From assembly GCF_041146795.1 (NCBI RefSeq), contig NC_135170.1, positions 26,034,033-26,098,032 of the forward strand: a DNA stretch of 64,000 bases, given 5' to 3'. Position 1 is the stretch's first letter. Each line of letters starts with the position of its first letter. Origin of the DNA: Maylandia zebra. Taxonomy: Eukaryota > Chordata > Actinopteri > Cichliformes > Cichlidae. Made by a program: the position numbers and the translations under genes. Positions 1 through 11,430 of this stretch are shown here, one piece after another. A model generated the notes under the pieces. The model had not been told where the DNA came from and ran no database searches. It worked only from the letters and a program-made list of their open reading frames with translations.

Positions 1-1272
1 AGGTTACGTGCTGACCGAGGTACCGAAAATGGTTGTGTCGAACAAATGCAGATGTTTTTACGGAGAAACCACACAGACAGTTTTGCAGGTGAGAAAAGTT
101 TCCTTTACGGAAGAAGTACGGCCAACCAACGTATAGAAGGATGGTGGGCTACCCTACGCAAACAGAGTGCACAATTTTGGATGAACTTATTTCAAACTTT
201 TCAGGATGATGGCCACTTCACAGGGGATTTTTTGGACAAAAGTCTTATCCAATTCTGCTTTCTCAATCTTATTCAGGTAAAAGCATGTGCTCATGCTATG
301 TAATGTCTTAGCTGCATAAATAGAAAATATAAATATGGTTAGAACATTTTTTTTCTTTAAATTAAATATGAATTTTATTTCCATTTTAATATGTCTTGAT
401 GCATGCTCAATCAGCCAGGTAAGGAATGTTTTTTGACAGAACATTTCTCACACTGAAAACGCTACATCCAGATGAACAGAATCAACTTTTTGGGATTCCA
501 TTTTAATACTTTGATGGAATTGTATTCATGTTATCAGTGGAAGTAACTGCACCTTTCTCAGCACAGGTGCATGGAGCATTTTTTTTTATTTATTGCCACA
601 TGGTTTAAATTACTATGGAGTCTGTTACCTAGTGGTCCTTTGGGCACGGTTTCAGAAAGCAATCCTATCATTTGGTTAATTCTCTATTGAAAATTTATTG
701 TAGAATCATTGCACACTGAGTATAAAGTGTTGGGCTATCTATTCAACAGCAGAATCATGCAGCACCATTCTGTGTCCATGTGCTGTTTAGTGAAAGTGCT
801 CTTTTGTTGTTGCTGCTTGGTTTTACATTAATTAGAGGTCAGTTTCTATGTCTGTTGATTAATGAGTTAATAAGCCTCAACTTTGGCTAAATCTACTGGT
901 ACATGGTCTGTTTCATATACCGGTACTTATATTGTGTTGTTTTTCATGTAGGATGAACTTGATGAAGTTGTGAACACATGGAACTCGCACAAAATCCGGC
1001 CAAGTGGTAGTGCAGCATCGGGTCGACCAGTAGTAATGTACTCATTTCCAGAGCTGCACAGTGCTGAGGATAGACTGAAGCCTATTTCTATGGAGGATAT
1101 CACTTTGTGTATGGAAGAGTGTAGCCCAAAAGGTCAACACCCCTGTGATGAAACAGTCTTTGAACTGTGTTGTCTGCTTATGGTAGAAAATGAATGGGAT
1201 GCCCCAGGAGATCCACTTGGTGCTGCGGATCTGTACATTAGGTTAAGAGAAGAAATACTGCAAAGTATTTAA
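1..1272 (+). CDS. Integrase-core (DDE-type) protein, transposon-derived, 5' end missing
   Basis: Two coding exons are visible, 1-276 and 952-1272, with a GT...AG intron between them. The join is in phase 0 and the frame is open from base 1, so the gene starts outside the window; about 198 residues remain. Near the N-terminal edge is an aspartate in the motif DRGTEN. Later comes STANQRIEGWW, whose glutamate fits the last acid of a DDE triad. The second exon starts DELDEVVNTWN and carries RPSG and GRPVVMYSFPEL. This layout matches the integrase-core proteins found in many copies in fish and other animal genomes, which resemble retroviral and Ginger-type integrases. The family assignment is from memory of motifs. 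No zinc finger or chromodomain is visible in the part present. Whether it is a host gene or a live transposase cannot be told here. A poly(A) signal lies 25 nt past the stop. Confidence 0.7.
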
Positions 1273-1296
1273 GGAACTTCAGTGTGTAAATGTACA

Positions 1297-1302
1297 AATA
1301 AA
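1297..1302 (+). terminator. Poly(A) signal of the integrase-like gene (proximal)
   Basis: AATAAA lies 25 nt after the TAA stop at 1270-1272. A second AATAAA is at 2238-2243, so a longer 3' UTR ending near 2260 is possible. Confidence 0.5.
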
Positions 1303-2368
1303 TACAAAATATTTCTCTTTATCTTGATAACGTGATTTGATAGTAGGTGCCATGTCTTACAGGTACCTTTTATGCAGGTATTTCTGCACTGCATTAAATG
1401 AAAAATGTTTTTCTACATTCACACTACCATTAAACAGAAATGTTTATATATTACTTGAAAAAGCTGAATATTGTGATATTATCAATCAGTTATGAAACAC
1501 ATGTCAATCCTTTTAAAAGGCCATACATTAAACTGCATTTACAAATGTTATATTTTTGATTGAATCATAAGTGGTGTAAACCTGCCTACCAGTAAATTGC
1601 AATATACATTTCTGTGTTTTGTTGCCAGACATGTGCATAGTATATAAAATATAAACTGACCAGCTCCCTGCTCATTGTTTTCTGTATCAACCTTTACTCT
1701 TAATATTCATGGCTGGAAACCCAGGCACCAGCATATGATATGCTAAGTGCCCGGGTTATCTGTGGTATGTTTCAGCAAACCATAGTAGCATTAACAATTC
1801 TAGGTCTTGACAACAGCATGTTTCTATAAACGTATCATTGTTAATATTTAAAGTCGTTATGCCTTTTGGGGAGCTTTTAGTGCAATTATATTAAAGCAAA
1901 GCTATTATAATCATTTACCCATATGAAGATCCATCACTTAATTATTAATGTATTTCACTTCTGTTAGTTGTAAGATATTTTAGCTGGTTTTTCATGTAAA
2001 ATGACCACGAATCATTGCTATACTGATTCAGTGTTAGCTGTTGTATACAAGGCTCCTTCATGATATGAATCCTAAAATTATAAGAAACATACCAAAAATA
2101 TTTTGACTTTTATTTGTAGTATTCCAGCAACAATGCAACAAAACAGTTCCTGCAAGTGGAACCAAGTTATTGTCCCATTAAGTGCAACATGTTTTACATT
2201 TATATTTGTGTATCTTTATGAAATATTTGAAATTAAAAATAAATGGTATTCTTCCATGTTACTGAGCTCATGTGTGGCAGTCTCTTGACTTCTGGCATGT
2301 TCAAATAGATATGGAGTTTGATGAACATATTCAAAACAACAATACAAATGTACTGTGTACAGTAACAT
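1303..2368. other. AT-rich gap between two convergent genes
   Basis: No open reading frame resembling a gene was found. The stretch may be the distal 3' UTR of the plus-strand integrase-like gene, ending at the AATAAA at 2238-2243. It holds a 38-nt imperfect inverted repeat at 1719-1756, listed separately. The minus-strand gene probably ends just to the right, at its own AATAAA (2369-2374). Confidence 0.5.
1719..1756. repeat. 38-nt imperfect inverted repeat (hairpin)
   Basis: The outer arms of 10 nt (ACCCAGGCAC and GTGCCCGGGT) pair with one mismatch. The inner arms AGCATAT and ATATGCT pair perfectly around a single G. A 1-nt/2-nt internal asymmetry separates the two stems. It may lie in the 3' UTR of the integrase-like gene. 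Confidence 0.8.
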
Positions 2369-3609
2369 TTTATTGGAAAAAGTTTACAAGAAACCTGTTC
2401 TTTCCAATGCCAATAACATGGCTAAAACTCATAACCGTATAAGCTGCCCTGTAACAAGAATGACTCAACTTTTAAAACAAACTTATAGATCTCATATAGT
2501 CTTGTTATGCATCAGTATACATCAGTGACTTACTGTAAAGACCATGAACACTGGCTATTGTGGTATCACATATTCCTTCAGTGTCATCTATGGTATAGAA
2601 ATAAAAACAAGTGTGAATGACTGAGAACATACATGCATACAAATAAAAATGCATAATTTCTGGCAGTAACAAGACATTTTTTCAGGTGTTAAGATTAATA
2701 CTATATCTGAGAACATGACAATTTGGCATTACAAAAGGATGCCTGAATAATCACAGTACTTGACCACTGCACTGAAGTGTACAGTGTTTATTTATGATCT
2801 CAGTAATCAATAACCATCTTCAAAACAGACTGAATCCTTTAAGCAGCTTGAATCAATTTGATGGATGAATAACAGGTATGCTTAGAAACAATATGACATT
2901 AAGAAAATACTGGAATTTAAAAAAATATTTTCACCAACTTTATATGGAACCTTTGTAATCAACAACAAATGCCAAACTTTGATACCTTAACCTACCTTAA
3001 CTAAAAATTGCATATACTGTAAAGCAAAATGTTTTCAGACATGACAAATGCTAAAGTATAAAATTGTACTTATTCCTTTTACAATACAGTGTTGCATAAC
3101 AGCATTACTTTTACGTTATAACTATGTTCAGTTTTAGCCCTGACCTAATAAGAAAATACCATCTGAATGAATTAGTCTTACTACTAATTACTTACAAAAG
3201 TATTTGACTGTGCTGAGCTCTCACACCACACATGGTGCATTAAAGAACGTTTAAGAGCAGTTTAATTATAGTTTATAGATCTTAAGTAATCTTTCTTCAT
3301 GCTTTTGCTGAAGGTTTCTGTCTTACAGCTGGAAAGCTTGGATTTGGTGAAGACAGCTCTGGATATGGTAGTAAACAGTGTACCTGTTCGTTTTGTTTTG
3401 TGACTGTATTATGTAAAACTCAAAATGATAAAAGAAAATGAAATATTAGCCAAAACTAGACTTCTAACAGAGATGAGAAACTTCTCTCTAATTAAAAAAA
3501 GTATACTGTATAAGTTCAAAATACATAAAAATACATATTCCTAACATCTCTTTACAGTTATGCTCTAGTGTGCATGAGCAGTTCAAATGTAGCGCATTGC
3601 TGTCAGAGT
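2369..3609 (-). other. Probable long 3' UTR of the HECT-like gene
   Basis: Past the stop codon on the minus strand there is no competing gene. The first convincing minus-strand AATAAA after it is at 2369-2374. This gives a 3' UTR of about 1.2 kb and places the two neighbouring genes tail to tail, about 100 bp apart if the plus-strand gene uses its distal signal. The end of the transcript is an inference. Confidence 0.45.
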
Positions 3610-6600
3610 CTAAACAAAATCCATCACCCAGACATTACTTTCAAGAACTGCATTAAATTCAGAACGAAAATCTGGGAAGTTTTCATAGCTGTTAGCTAGC
3701 TGCAGAACATTCCCACACGTGCGTCCGACTGGTCTTCTTGTAAACTCTGTCATATCTTGAAATTCCACATAAATACTGTTTGTTACTATAAGGTCAGATC
3801 CGGTGCAGAAACGCATAAATTTCTGAAGTTTAATGTTATCCAGCTCTCTGATGAATCTTTTGAGATGATTTTTCACTTCTTTTTGTTGTGGAGTCAAATC
3901 CACAGCAAATTTCAGCAGCTGGCACACTTTTTTTGAAGTTGGTTGCAGTTCAGAGAATAACTTGGTCAGTCCCTCTGGACTGAGGGAGATATGGGGGTCG
4001 ATGATCTCCCGCCAGCAGTCAATAACAAACATTGGTTTTTGGACAAGCTCTTTGTGTGCTATTTCATCAAGGATTGTAGGAAGAGTCTCAGCAGTGATTC
4101 TTTTTCTACAGCCATAACTGTCAAGAATTTCCACAAGATCATCCAAGTCAACTGCAGAGAAATCTTTTACTGCTTCCATCAAAACATCACATTCTTGGCT
4201 GCTGACAAACTGTAGAAAGTGTGCTTTAAGATCACTGTAAACACCACTGAAAAGCACTTGTTCCATAAAAGGGATTGCAAGTTTATTTGGAAAATACTGA
4301 CATTCTTGGTAACCTTTCAGGAGTATTCGCCCAACTGCCTTCCATTTTTCAGCAGGAAAATCATGGCGAATGAATGGCACTTTAATGGTTGCACCTAGGG
4401 TGCATCGCTCATAAAATTCATGCCAGAAGCATGTGAGTACATCTCTTAGTATTCCTGATCCAGTGCCTGGTTCTTCTGTGTTGTCTGGAAGTATGCGCTT
4501 CACATTCAGTGTTTTGGTCAAAATCTCCTCATCAGAGAAAGCAGTAATCATGTCATGTAAAGTGTCAGTATGACGTATGGTGATTGTTATTATGTTCTCT
4601 GAATTAGGTGGACTGAGGGGTACGAGAAAACCCTCATAGACTAATGTGTCTTCTGTATCTTCTTCAGCATCAAAAATTGGACCAAAAGTAATTTCTGGAT
4701 CATCTAAAATTTCTGAACCAGCGATGACTTCATCAAAATTACCCCTGACTTCCCCCACTTGCAATGGATTAATATCACTGCCACTGCTTTCTGAGACAAA
4801 CACCACTTCAGATGTCTCGCTGGCATCTTCTTCAGGATCTTTTGGTTTTGTTGCAATGTAGAAGCGTAACATTGTCAGTCTCGCTGCCTCATACATATTG
4901 CCAATAGACTGGCAGGTATCATCAGTAAGGTGGTTCTGTTTAAAGTCCCAAACCTCAAACTCAAAATCTGTTTCACATCCCTTAGGAGATATGCCATTAG
5001 GAAAAAAAAGTTTCTTTCCTTCCTGAAGAATATCTTTTAATCCAGCATCAGTGGCCATTTGAATTTTTCTAGTGCCACCTCCCTGCTTCGCTCTCACCTG
5101 TTTGGCTATTTTTCCATCACAATGTATCCATCCTATCTCAACATTGCGTGTTGCTTTTTGCTTCTTTGTCTGTCTTATTCCTGCATCTGTATGTGAAGTG
5201 TTCTCCTTTGGACTTTCTTTTCTGGTTTTCATTTTCTCACGAAGTTTTTGCAGAAGTCCTAGTTTTCTTTTTGACAGTGGTTGCTTGCTTTTGCAGAAAT
5301 TGAAGACGGCAATTCGGTCTCCGTACGAGGGAATGTAGTTTGCCAAAGTTGCGTCATCCATCAGCGCTATGACGTCACAGTCAATCTGCACACAGGAAGA
5401 AAGAAAAGACAGTCATTTTCTGCAACATTTACGCTGCAAAGCAATATTACAGTTAAGCCTCTTGGCCTCGTTAATGCCAGTAGGAGAGTATTGACTGTAG
5501 TTATCAGAAAAGCTATCTATTTTATGCAGGGCGAAACACAATAATGAAAGAAGCAAACTAAGGCATAGCCTTTCAGTAAATAATAAATCCTCTTCTGTAT
5601 TTAAAAAAAAGCGGGACTTGATTGGTTATGATGTAGGTAGTACGTCTTCTAAGGATGTTCTACGACACTGCTGTCTTTTATGTTGTGGTCTGCTGGAGTG
5701 GTGGAATGGCAGAGAGGGACAGGGGGAAACTTAACAAACTGGTCGGGAGGGCCAGCTTTAGCGGTCTGCTAAAGTCCACTGAGCAGACTGGGGAGGAGAG
5801 GATGTTGTCTAAGCTAACATCCACCATGGACAACACCTCCACGCTCTCTGCATGAGACTGTACGACCACTGAGCAGCTCGATCAGCAGTAGACTTTTGTG
5901 TACACGCTTGTGTACATAGCTCTGTACATTTTTATCTGTACATATGAATGTTACTTATGTATGTAAGACTATAACGCAGAGTCATAAATACACAGTCCAT
6001 TTAGTCATTTAAGCAAAGGTATTACACATAGAACACAAAGTAACATTGTAAATCAGTCTTTGGCACAATATCGGGATTATTTCGTTATTTATTTTTGTGT
6101 TTATGCGAACAATATGCCTGATTTGCGACTTTCTGCACTTCTATTGGTTGTGCGAACAAACGTCACGTCACTCCGAGGTCAAAGTTCAACCCGGCAGCGC
6201 TCCTCAGCCAGCACTTTTATATATAGGAGAAAGATGATGTCATTCTGACATTATAAACAGTTTGCTCATTTCTTCCGACACTGTACCACTAACGTATACA
6301 CAGTTACATGCACTACATTAGTTTGTGTTAGCTAACATGTTGTGAGGGGATCGTCAGTCGGCCACCGTCAGAACAACAACCGGGGCTGTGTCGGTGGCTG
6401 TGTATGAACGCCACCCATTTTTCTGAGTGAAATATCCGCATAAACATTCATTACAGCTTCTCTCCTCCGCTGTACTAAGTGTAACTTACTTGTACACATC
6501 AAATATATCAGTGATATTGGCAGGCGGCTAGCATCTGTAACACAGCTCCGCTTAACTGCCTTGAAAAACTCTGAAATAGTAGAACAATAAAATAAAATGC

Positions 6601-6877
6601 AACGAACCCATCTGGGATGATCCTGCGATCAACAACAGTTAAAACGTCAATTCACCTAGTATACTGTAACATCGTGAAACACGTTCATTCCTATATAACA
6701 TTATAAGCTAACAAGCATGCTAACAGCTAACCGTAACTGTACCGTAACTGTTTTCCTGTAAAAATAGGAGACACCAAACTATTTCTCTTTTTTGTTACTC
6801 ACCTTCTGCTCTTCCATTAATAAAATAGCATCTTCGGGGACCCCTCGGCCACGCAAAAAGTCACTTATATCCACCAT
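3610..6877 (-). CDS. SAM-HECT ubiquitin-ligase-like protein (G2E3-like group)
   Basis: Two coding exons are seen: exon 1 at 6803-6877, starting at the ATG, with donor AAG|GTGAG; and exon 2 at 3610-5385, with acceptor GTGCAG|ATT. They join in phase 0 to give 616 residues. The first ~60 residues (MVDISDFLRGRGVPEDAI, then VIALMDDATLANYIPSYGDR) look like a SAM-type helical domain. A basic stretch and an acidic, Ser-rich middle follow. From about residue 320 to the end the pattern fits a HECT domain: GTGSGILRDVL, ECQYFPNKLAIPF, and near the end GRTCGNVLQL. The likely catalytic cysteine is residue 582 (codon 3715-3717). Fish genomes carry many such genes with poorly known roles. If active, it would pass ubiquitin from an E2 to a substrate through that cysteine. 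The frame is intact, so it may be expressed. Function is inferred from motifs only. Confidence 0.72.
5655..5906 (+). mobile_element. LINE fragment (L2/CR1-group C-terminus) in the HECT-like gene's intron
   Basis: The plus-strand translation contains GKLNKLVGRASFSGLL and then RMLSKLTSTMDNTSTL. This is the pattern found just after the reverse transcriptase in fish L2/CR1-group LINEs. The frame stops soon after, and no reverse transcriptase domain precedes it, so this is a dead scrap. It lies antisense within the intron at 5386-6802. Confidence 0.6.
6141..6225 (+). promoter_or_regulatory. Promoter-like cluster inside the HECT-like gene's intron
   Basis: Within 85 bp there is an inverted CCAAT box (ATTGG at 6143-6147), a CRE-like CGTCACGTCA (6161-6170), a direct repeat of receptor half-sites spaced by one base (AGGTCA A AGTTCA, 6176-6188) and a TATATATA box (6218-6225). 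The spacing fits a TATA promoter firing on the plus strand. No downstream plus-strand gene was recognised, so function is unproven. It could also be part of an old mobile element. Confidence 0.3.
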
Positions 6878-6958
6878 ATTTAGTGAATTAGTTCTCCACC
6901 TGCCAAACTGGACACATCGCTGTCACCGAAGCTGGAAGCCTGCAGGTGCCCACCTCAA

Positions 6959-7464
6959 AATTCTGAGATTAAAGTCAGAATTCTGACTTTAATCTCAGAA
7001 TTCTGAGAAAAAAGTCAGAATTCTGAGATTAAAGTCAGAATTCTGAGATTAAAGTCAGAATTCTGAGAAAAAAGTCAGAATTCTGAGAATAAAGTCAGAA
7101 TTCTGAGATTAAAGTCAGAATTCTGACTTTAATCTCAGAATTCTGAGAATAAAGTCAGAATTCTGAGAAAAAAGTCAGAATTCTGAGATTAAAGTCAGAA
7201 TTCTGAGAAAAAAGTCAGAATTCTGAGAATAAAGTCAGAATTCTGACTTTAATCTCAGAATTCTGAGAATAAAGTCAGAATTCTGAGAAAAAAGTCAGAA
7301 TTCTGAGATTAAAGTCAGAATTCTGAGATTAAAGTCAGAATTCTGAGAAAAAAGTCAGAATTCTGAGATTAAAGTCAGAATTCTGAGAAAAAAGTCAGAA
7401 TTCTGAGAATAAAGTCAGAATTCTGAGATTAAAGTCAGAATTCTGAGATTAAAGTCAGAATTCT
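6959..7464. repeat. 20-bp minisatellite with a GAATTC (EcoRI) site at each unit junction
   Basis: About 25 units of TTCTGAGNNNAAAGTCAGAA, where NNN is ATT, AAA or AAT. Each unit is flanked by the inverted ends TTCTGA and TCAGAA, and neighbouring units meet in GAATTC. Three units are inverted: 6981-7000, 7121-7140 and 7241-7260. A run of T follows at 7465-7477. The array lies 80 bp upstream of the start codon of the HECT-like gene. Confidence 0.95.
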
Positions 7465-7526
7465 TTTTTTTTTTTTTCCAGTGGCCCTAATCCTCTTCCG
7501 TACAGTCGCTCTAATAAATGAAAGTT
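7465..7526. other. Left remnant of the locus into which L1 inserted
   Basis: A T-tract and about 35 bp of unique-looking sequence precede the L1. The last 13 bp (ATAAATGAAAGTT, 7514-7526) are the left copy of the L1 target-site duplication. Sequence after the right copy (16487 on) is the direct continuation of this stretch before insertion. Confidence 0.7.
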
Positions 7527-10177
7527 GGGTTTTTTTTGTGTTTTTTTTAAACATTATGTTTATTGACTTTTATATCACAGAACAAGCAAAGAATAATAGT
7601 ACAGTTAACATGAGATTTATATTAAAGAACATAGTCCCCAAAACAAACAAATATAAATTAAAAGAAACAACGATAATAATAAAAATAAATAAATAATAAA
7701 ATAAAACAAAACCGATGCACAGCATGGGTAAAACAAACAAAGCAAGACGCGAACGAAAAATAAAAACAACAAAAACAAAGAAACAGATAACAAGGAAAAC
7801 AACAACAAAAAAACAAAAAACAAAAACAAAAAGAAAACCACACACACACAAAGAAACCTAAAACTCAGCACCAAGTATCACTTTCTAGATTAATTCCCTT
7901 CATAATGTCTCAGAAACTCAGTTAAAGGTAACCATGTTTCTTCAAAATCTACTCCCTTTCCTCTGACAATATAAGTAAGTCGTTCCAATACAATACATGA
8001 TGCCATCTCCTTTACCCACATATGACTTGAGGGTACATCCACTTTCTTCCAATACAAAGATATTAAGCGCCTAGCTTGCAGGAGGCCAAAGTCAATTAAT
8101 TTTAGCTGTCTGGTGCTAAAGTCACAGTTCTTTGGATATATACCCAACACACACATTTTTGCTTCAACAGGTATATTTACTCCAACAATCTTAGATAAAG
8201 TTTGTGTGATTAATTTCCAGTACTGTTGTAATTTTGGACAGCTCCATACACAGTGGAGCAGAGTGCCCTTCTCGTCTAAACATTTACTGCAGCTATCTGG
8301 GATGACAGGCGACCAGCGATTCAGTTTGACTGGGGTTATGTAAGTTCTCATCAACCACTTATATTGGAGGAGTTTCATCCTTGTATTAATTGATTGTCTT
8401 TGGGCTTTTAAACATGCAGTTTCCCAGTCCACCTCCTGTATCTCCTCTTTGATGTCAGCCCTCCATGCGTCCAACTTGTCAGTGGCAGATTCCCTATCAT
8501 GTGTTAACAGAGCTGTATAAACCAAAGAGATATGACCTCTGCCCACTGGCTTTTGAAGTATGACATTCTTCAAGTGTGATAATGGTGGCTCAGATACAAT
8601 CTGTTTATATTTTGACATAATGAAATGTTTAACTTGTAGATATTTAAAAAAATGTTTTTTGGGGATGTTGTATATTTGGCATAGCTGATCAAATGTAAGA
8701 AGGTTGCCGTCCTTATAAAGATCTCCCACCTTCTGTACACCTTTGTCTGCCCAGATTTTGAAACCCCCATCCGCTCTTCCTGCTTTAAAACATGTGTTGC
8801 CCCAAATAGGTGAAAAACGAGAGATAGAAGACTTATCTCCCATATACTGATGGACCCTATACCAAACATCTATTGTGTTTTTTAAGAAAGGGTTATTTGT
8901 CATTTTTTTAAAATTGTTCAGGCTTGCAGAATATAAATACAGATTTAACTGAAGATTTGTTACTGATGTTTGTTCAATTTGTAACCAGGCCGGGGGTGTC
9001 TCAGTGGAAAAGTAGAACATGGCTGAGCGCAGTTGTGCAGACCAGTAATACAGTCTAAGATTAGGGAGTTGTAACCCCCCTCTTTCATATGGTAGGTACA
9101 ACAAGTGAAGTCTTAGTCTAGGTTTTTTATTATTTCAAATAAATCTATTAAAGATACCATTTAGTTTATCAAAGAATTCTTTAGGAAGAGGCAGAGGAAG
9201 TGACTGGAAGAGATATAAAAATTTGGGCAATATATTCATTTTAATCATGTTTATACGGCCAATCACTGATATGGGCATTGTCATCCATTTATTTAGAGAT
9301 TCCTCCACTTCACTAATCAGAGGATCATAGTTTGTTGCTACAATGGTATCAATGTCTAGGGTGATTTTAACTCCAAGATACACAAATCCTTCTTTTGCAT
9401 TAATAAACGGGGTTTGTATAATAGGATTTAGCCATTCATCCTTGTTCAGAAATAGGATTGAGGATTTTGAATCATTTATATTATAGCCAGAGAATTGTCC
9501 AAATAACTCCATTTGTTGCATTAATTTTGGTATACTAATGGACAGCCTAGTCAGAAAAAGGTCAGGTCATCAGCATACAGAGCCAATCTATGCTCCTGAT
9601 CTCCTAACTGGACACCAAATATGTCAGTTCTCATTCTAACTGTCATTGCCAGGGGTTCTATAGCTAAGATAAATAGCATTGGAGATAATGGACACCCCTG
9701 GCGAGTGGAACGCTCCAATGTAATAGGGTTAGAAACTATGTTATTTGTTAAAACACAAGCTTCGGGATTTGTATACAAAAATTTGACCCATTTGAGAAAA
9801 TTGTTTCCAAATCCATATCTTGGGAGAACAGTAAATAAATATGACCACTCTATCCTGTCAAAAGCTTGACGAGCGTCAAGTGATAATAATGCTGTATCTT
9901 TAGCATCAAATTTCTCGTGAATTATATTTAGAATCGTTCTTATATTGTGAAACCCTTGACGTTTTGGCACAAAGCCATTTTGATCATTATGAACTAAATG
10001 TGATATATAGGGGTCTAATCTCCTTGCTAAAACTTTACAAAGTATTTTAGTGTCAACCCCCATCAGACTTATTGGTCTAAATGATGAACGCTCTGCAGGG
10101 GGTTTGCCAGGTTTCAGTATCAAAGTAATCATTGCCTGTCTCAGAGTGGGTGGGAGAGCTTCATTTTGATACGCTTC

Positions 10178-10264
10178 TTCATATTCAATTCAATTCAATT
10201 TTATTTATATAGCGCCAAATCACAACATAAGTCGCCTCAAGGCGCTTCATAGCATTCTACATTC
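10178..10264. mobile_element. Short dispersed repeat inserted in L1 ORF2
   Basis: An 87-bp insert begins near a TTCAATTCAATTCAA run and contains ATTTATATAGCGCCAAATCA and a GGCGCTT end. The same kind of short repeat is common across percomorph fish genomes (from memory). It is flanked by ATACGCTTC at 10169-10177 and 10265-10273, a 9-bp duplication. It splits the reverse transcriptase frame of the L1. Confidence 0.65.
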
Positions 10265-11430
10265 ATACGCTTCATACATGTTAAAAAGTGGAATTAACAA
10301 TTTGTCTTGGAAAGTTTTATAAAATTCAATCGGAAAGCCATCCGGCCCAGGTGCTTTACCACTGTTAATGCTTTTGATAGCCTGTGATATCTCTTCAGTA
10401 GTTAGACGTCTGTCTAATTCCTGCTTTGTGTTTTCTGTTAGCGTCTGAAACTGAAGTTGATCTAAGAATATGTCCTGTTCTTCTGAGGTTTGAGCACATT
10501 CTGATTTATACAATTTTTCATAAAATTATCTAAAGCTGTCATTAATTTCCAATGGATCTACTGTTACATTCCCTGAGGAGGTCTTTATACTATTAATTGC
10601 TCTTTCACTCTGCATTTTCTTAATTCTCCATGCCAAAAGTCTACCTGCTTTCTCTCCTTGGTCGTAATAAGATTGCTTCAGCCACATTAGACTTTTTGCT
10701 GCTGCATCAGATGATAATTTATTATATTCAATTCTTAGACGTAGCAACTCACTTTGTTTTGTTGAGTCATCGCTAACGTTTAAGTCTAATTCCAAAGATT
10801 TAATCTGTTTATCCAGGGTTTCCATTCACTTTCTTTGCTGTTTATTCTTTGTACTCGTAAAGCTAAGAATTTCACTGATGATGCCATAGCCCTGACACTA
10901 CACACTGCCCTGTCACACCTGGAGAAGAGAGACACGTATGTGAGAATGCTGTTTGTAGATTACAGCTCAGCATTCAATACCATCGTTCCCTCGAAGCTGG
11001 ACAGGAAACTGCAGGATCTAGGACTGAGCAGCTCCCTCTGCAGCTGGATCCTTAGCTTCCTGTCTGACAGACACCAAGTGGTCAGACCGGGCAGCATCAC
11101 CTCATCCCCCATCACACTGAACACTGGTGCTCCACAGGGGTGTGTACTGAGCCCTCTCCTGTACTCACTCTACACCTACGACTGCACAGCCACTAACAAC
11201 TCCAACATCATTGTGAAGTTTGCGGACGACACTACAGTGGTGGGTCTTATCACCAACGGTGATGAGACGGCTTACAGGGAGGAGGTCAGTGCCCTGACCC
11301 ACTGGTGTCAAGACAACCATCTCACCCTCAACGTCGCAAAGACAAAGGAGTTGATAGTGGACTTCCGGAGGTGCAGAGAAGTACACACCCCCATCACCAT
11401 CAACGGCGCTGCTGTGGAGAGAGTGAGCAG

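Noticed and set aside
187-444. Minus-strand ORF opposite the integrase-like first exon
   Set aside because: It overlaps a well-supported coding exon and intron and has no motif.
5655-5869. Overlapping ORFs in the HECT-like intron as a separate gene
   Set aside because: The plus-strand reading matches a LINE C-terminal fragment and the minus-strand one is its shadow.
6959-7464. Regular 20-bp repeats that could suggest a CRISPR array
   Set aside because: Units are contiguous, without unique spacers, in a vertebrate genome. It is a minisatellite.
7570-7874. Overlapping minus-strand ORFs rich in Phe, Leu and Val
   Set aside because: They read through the A-rich 3' end of the L1, so this is low-complexity sequence.
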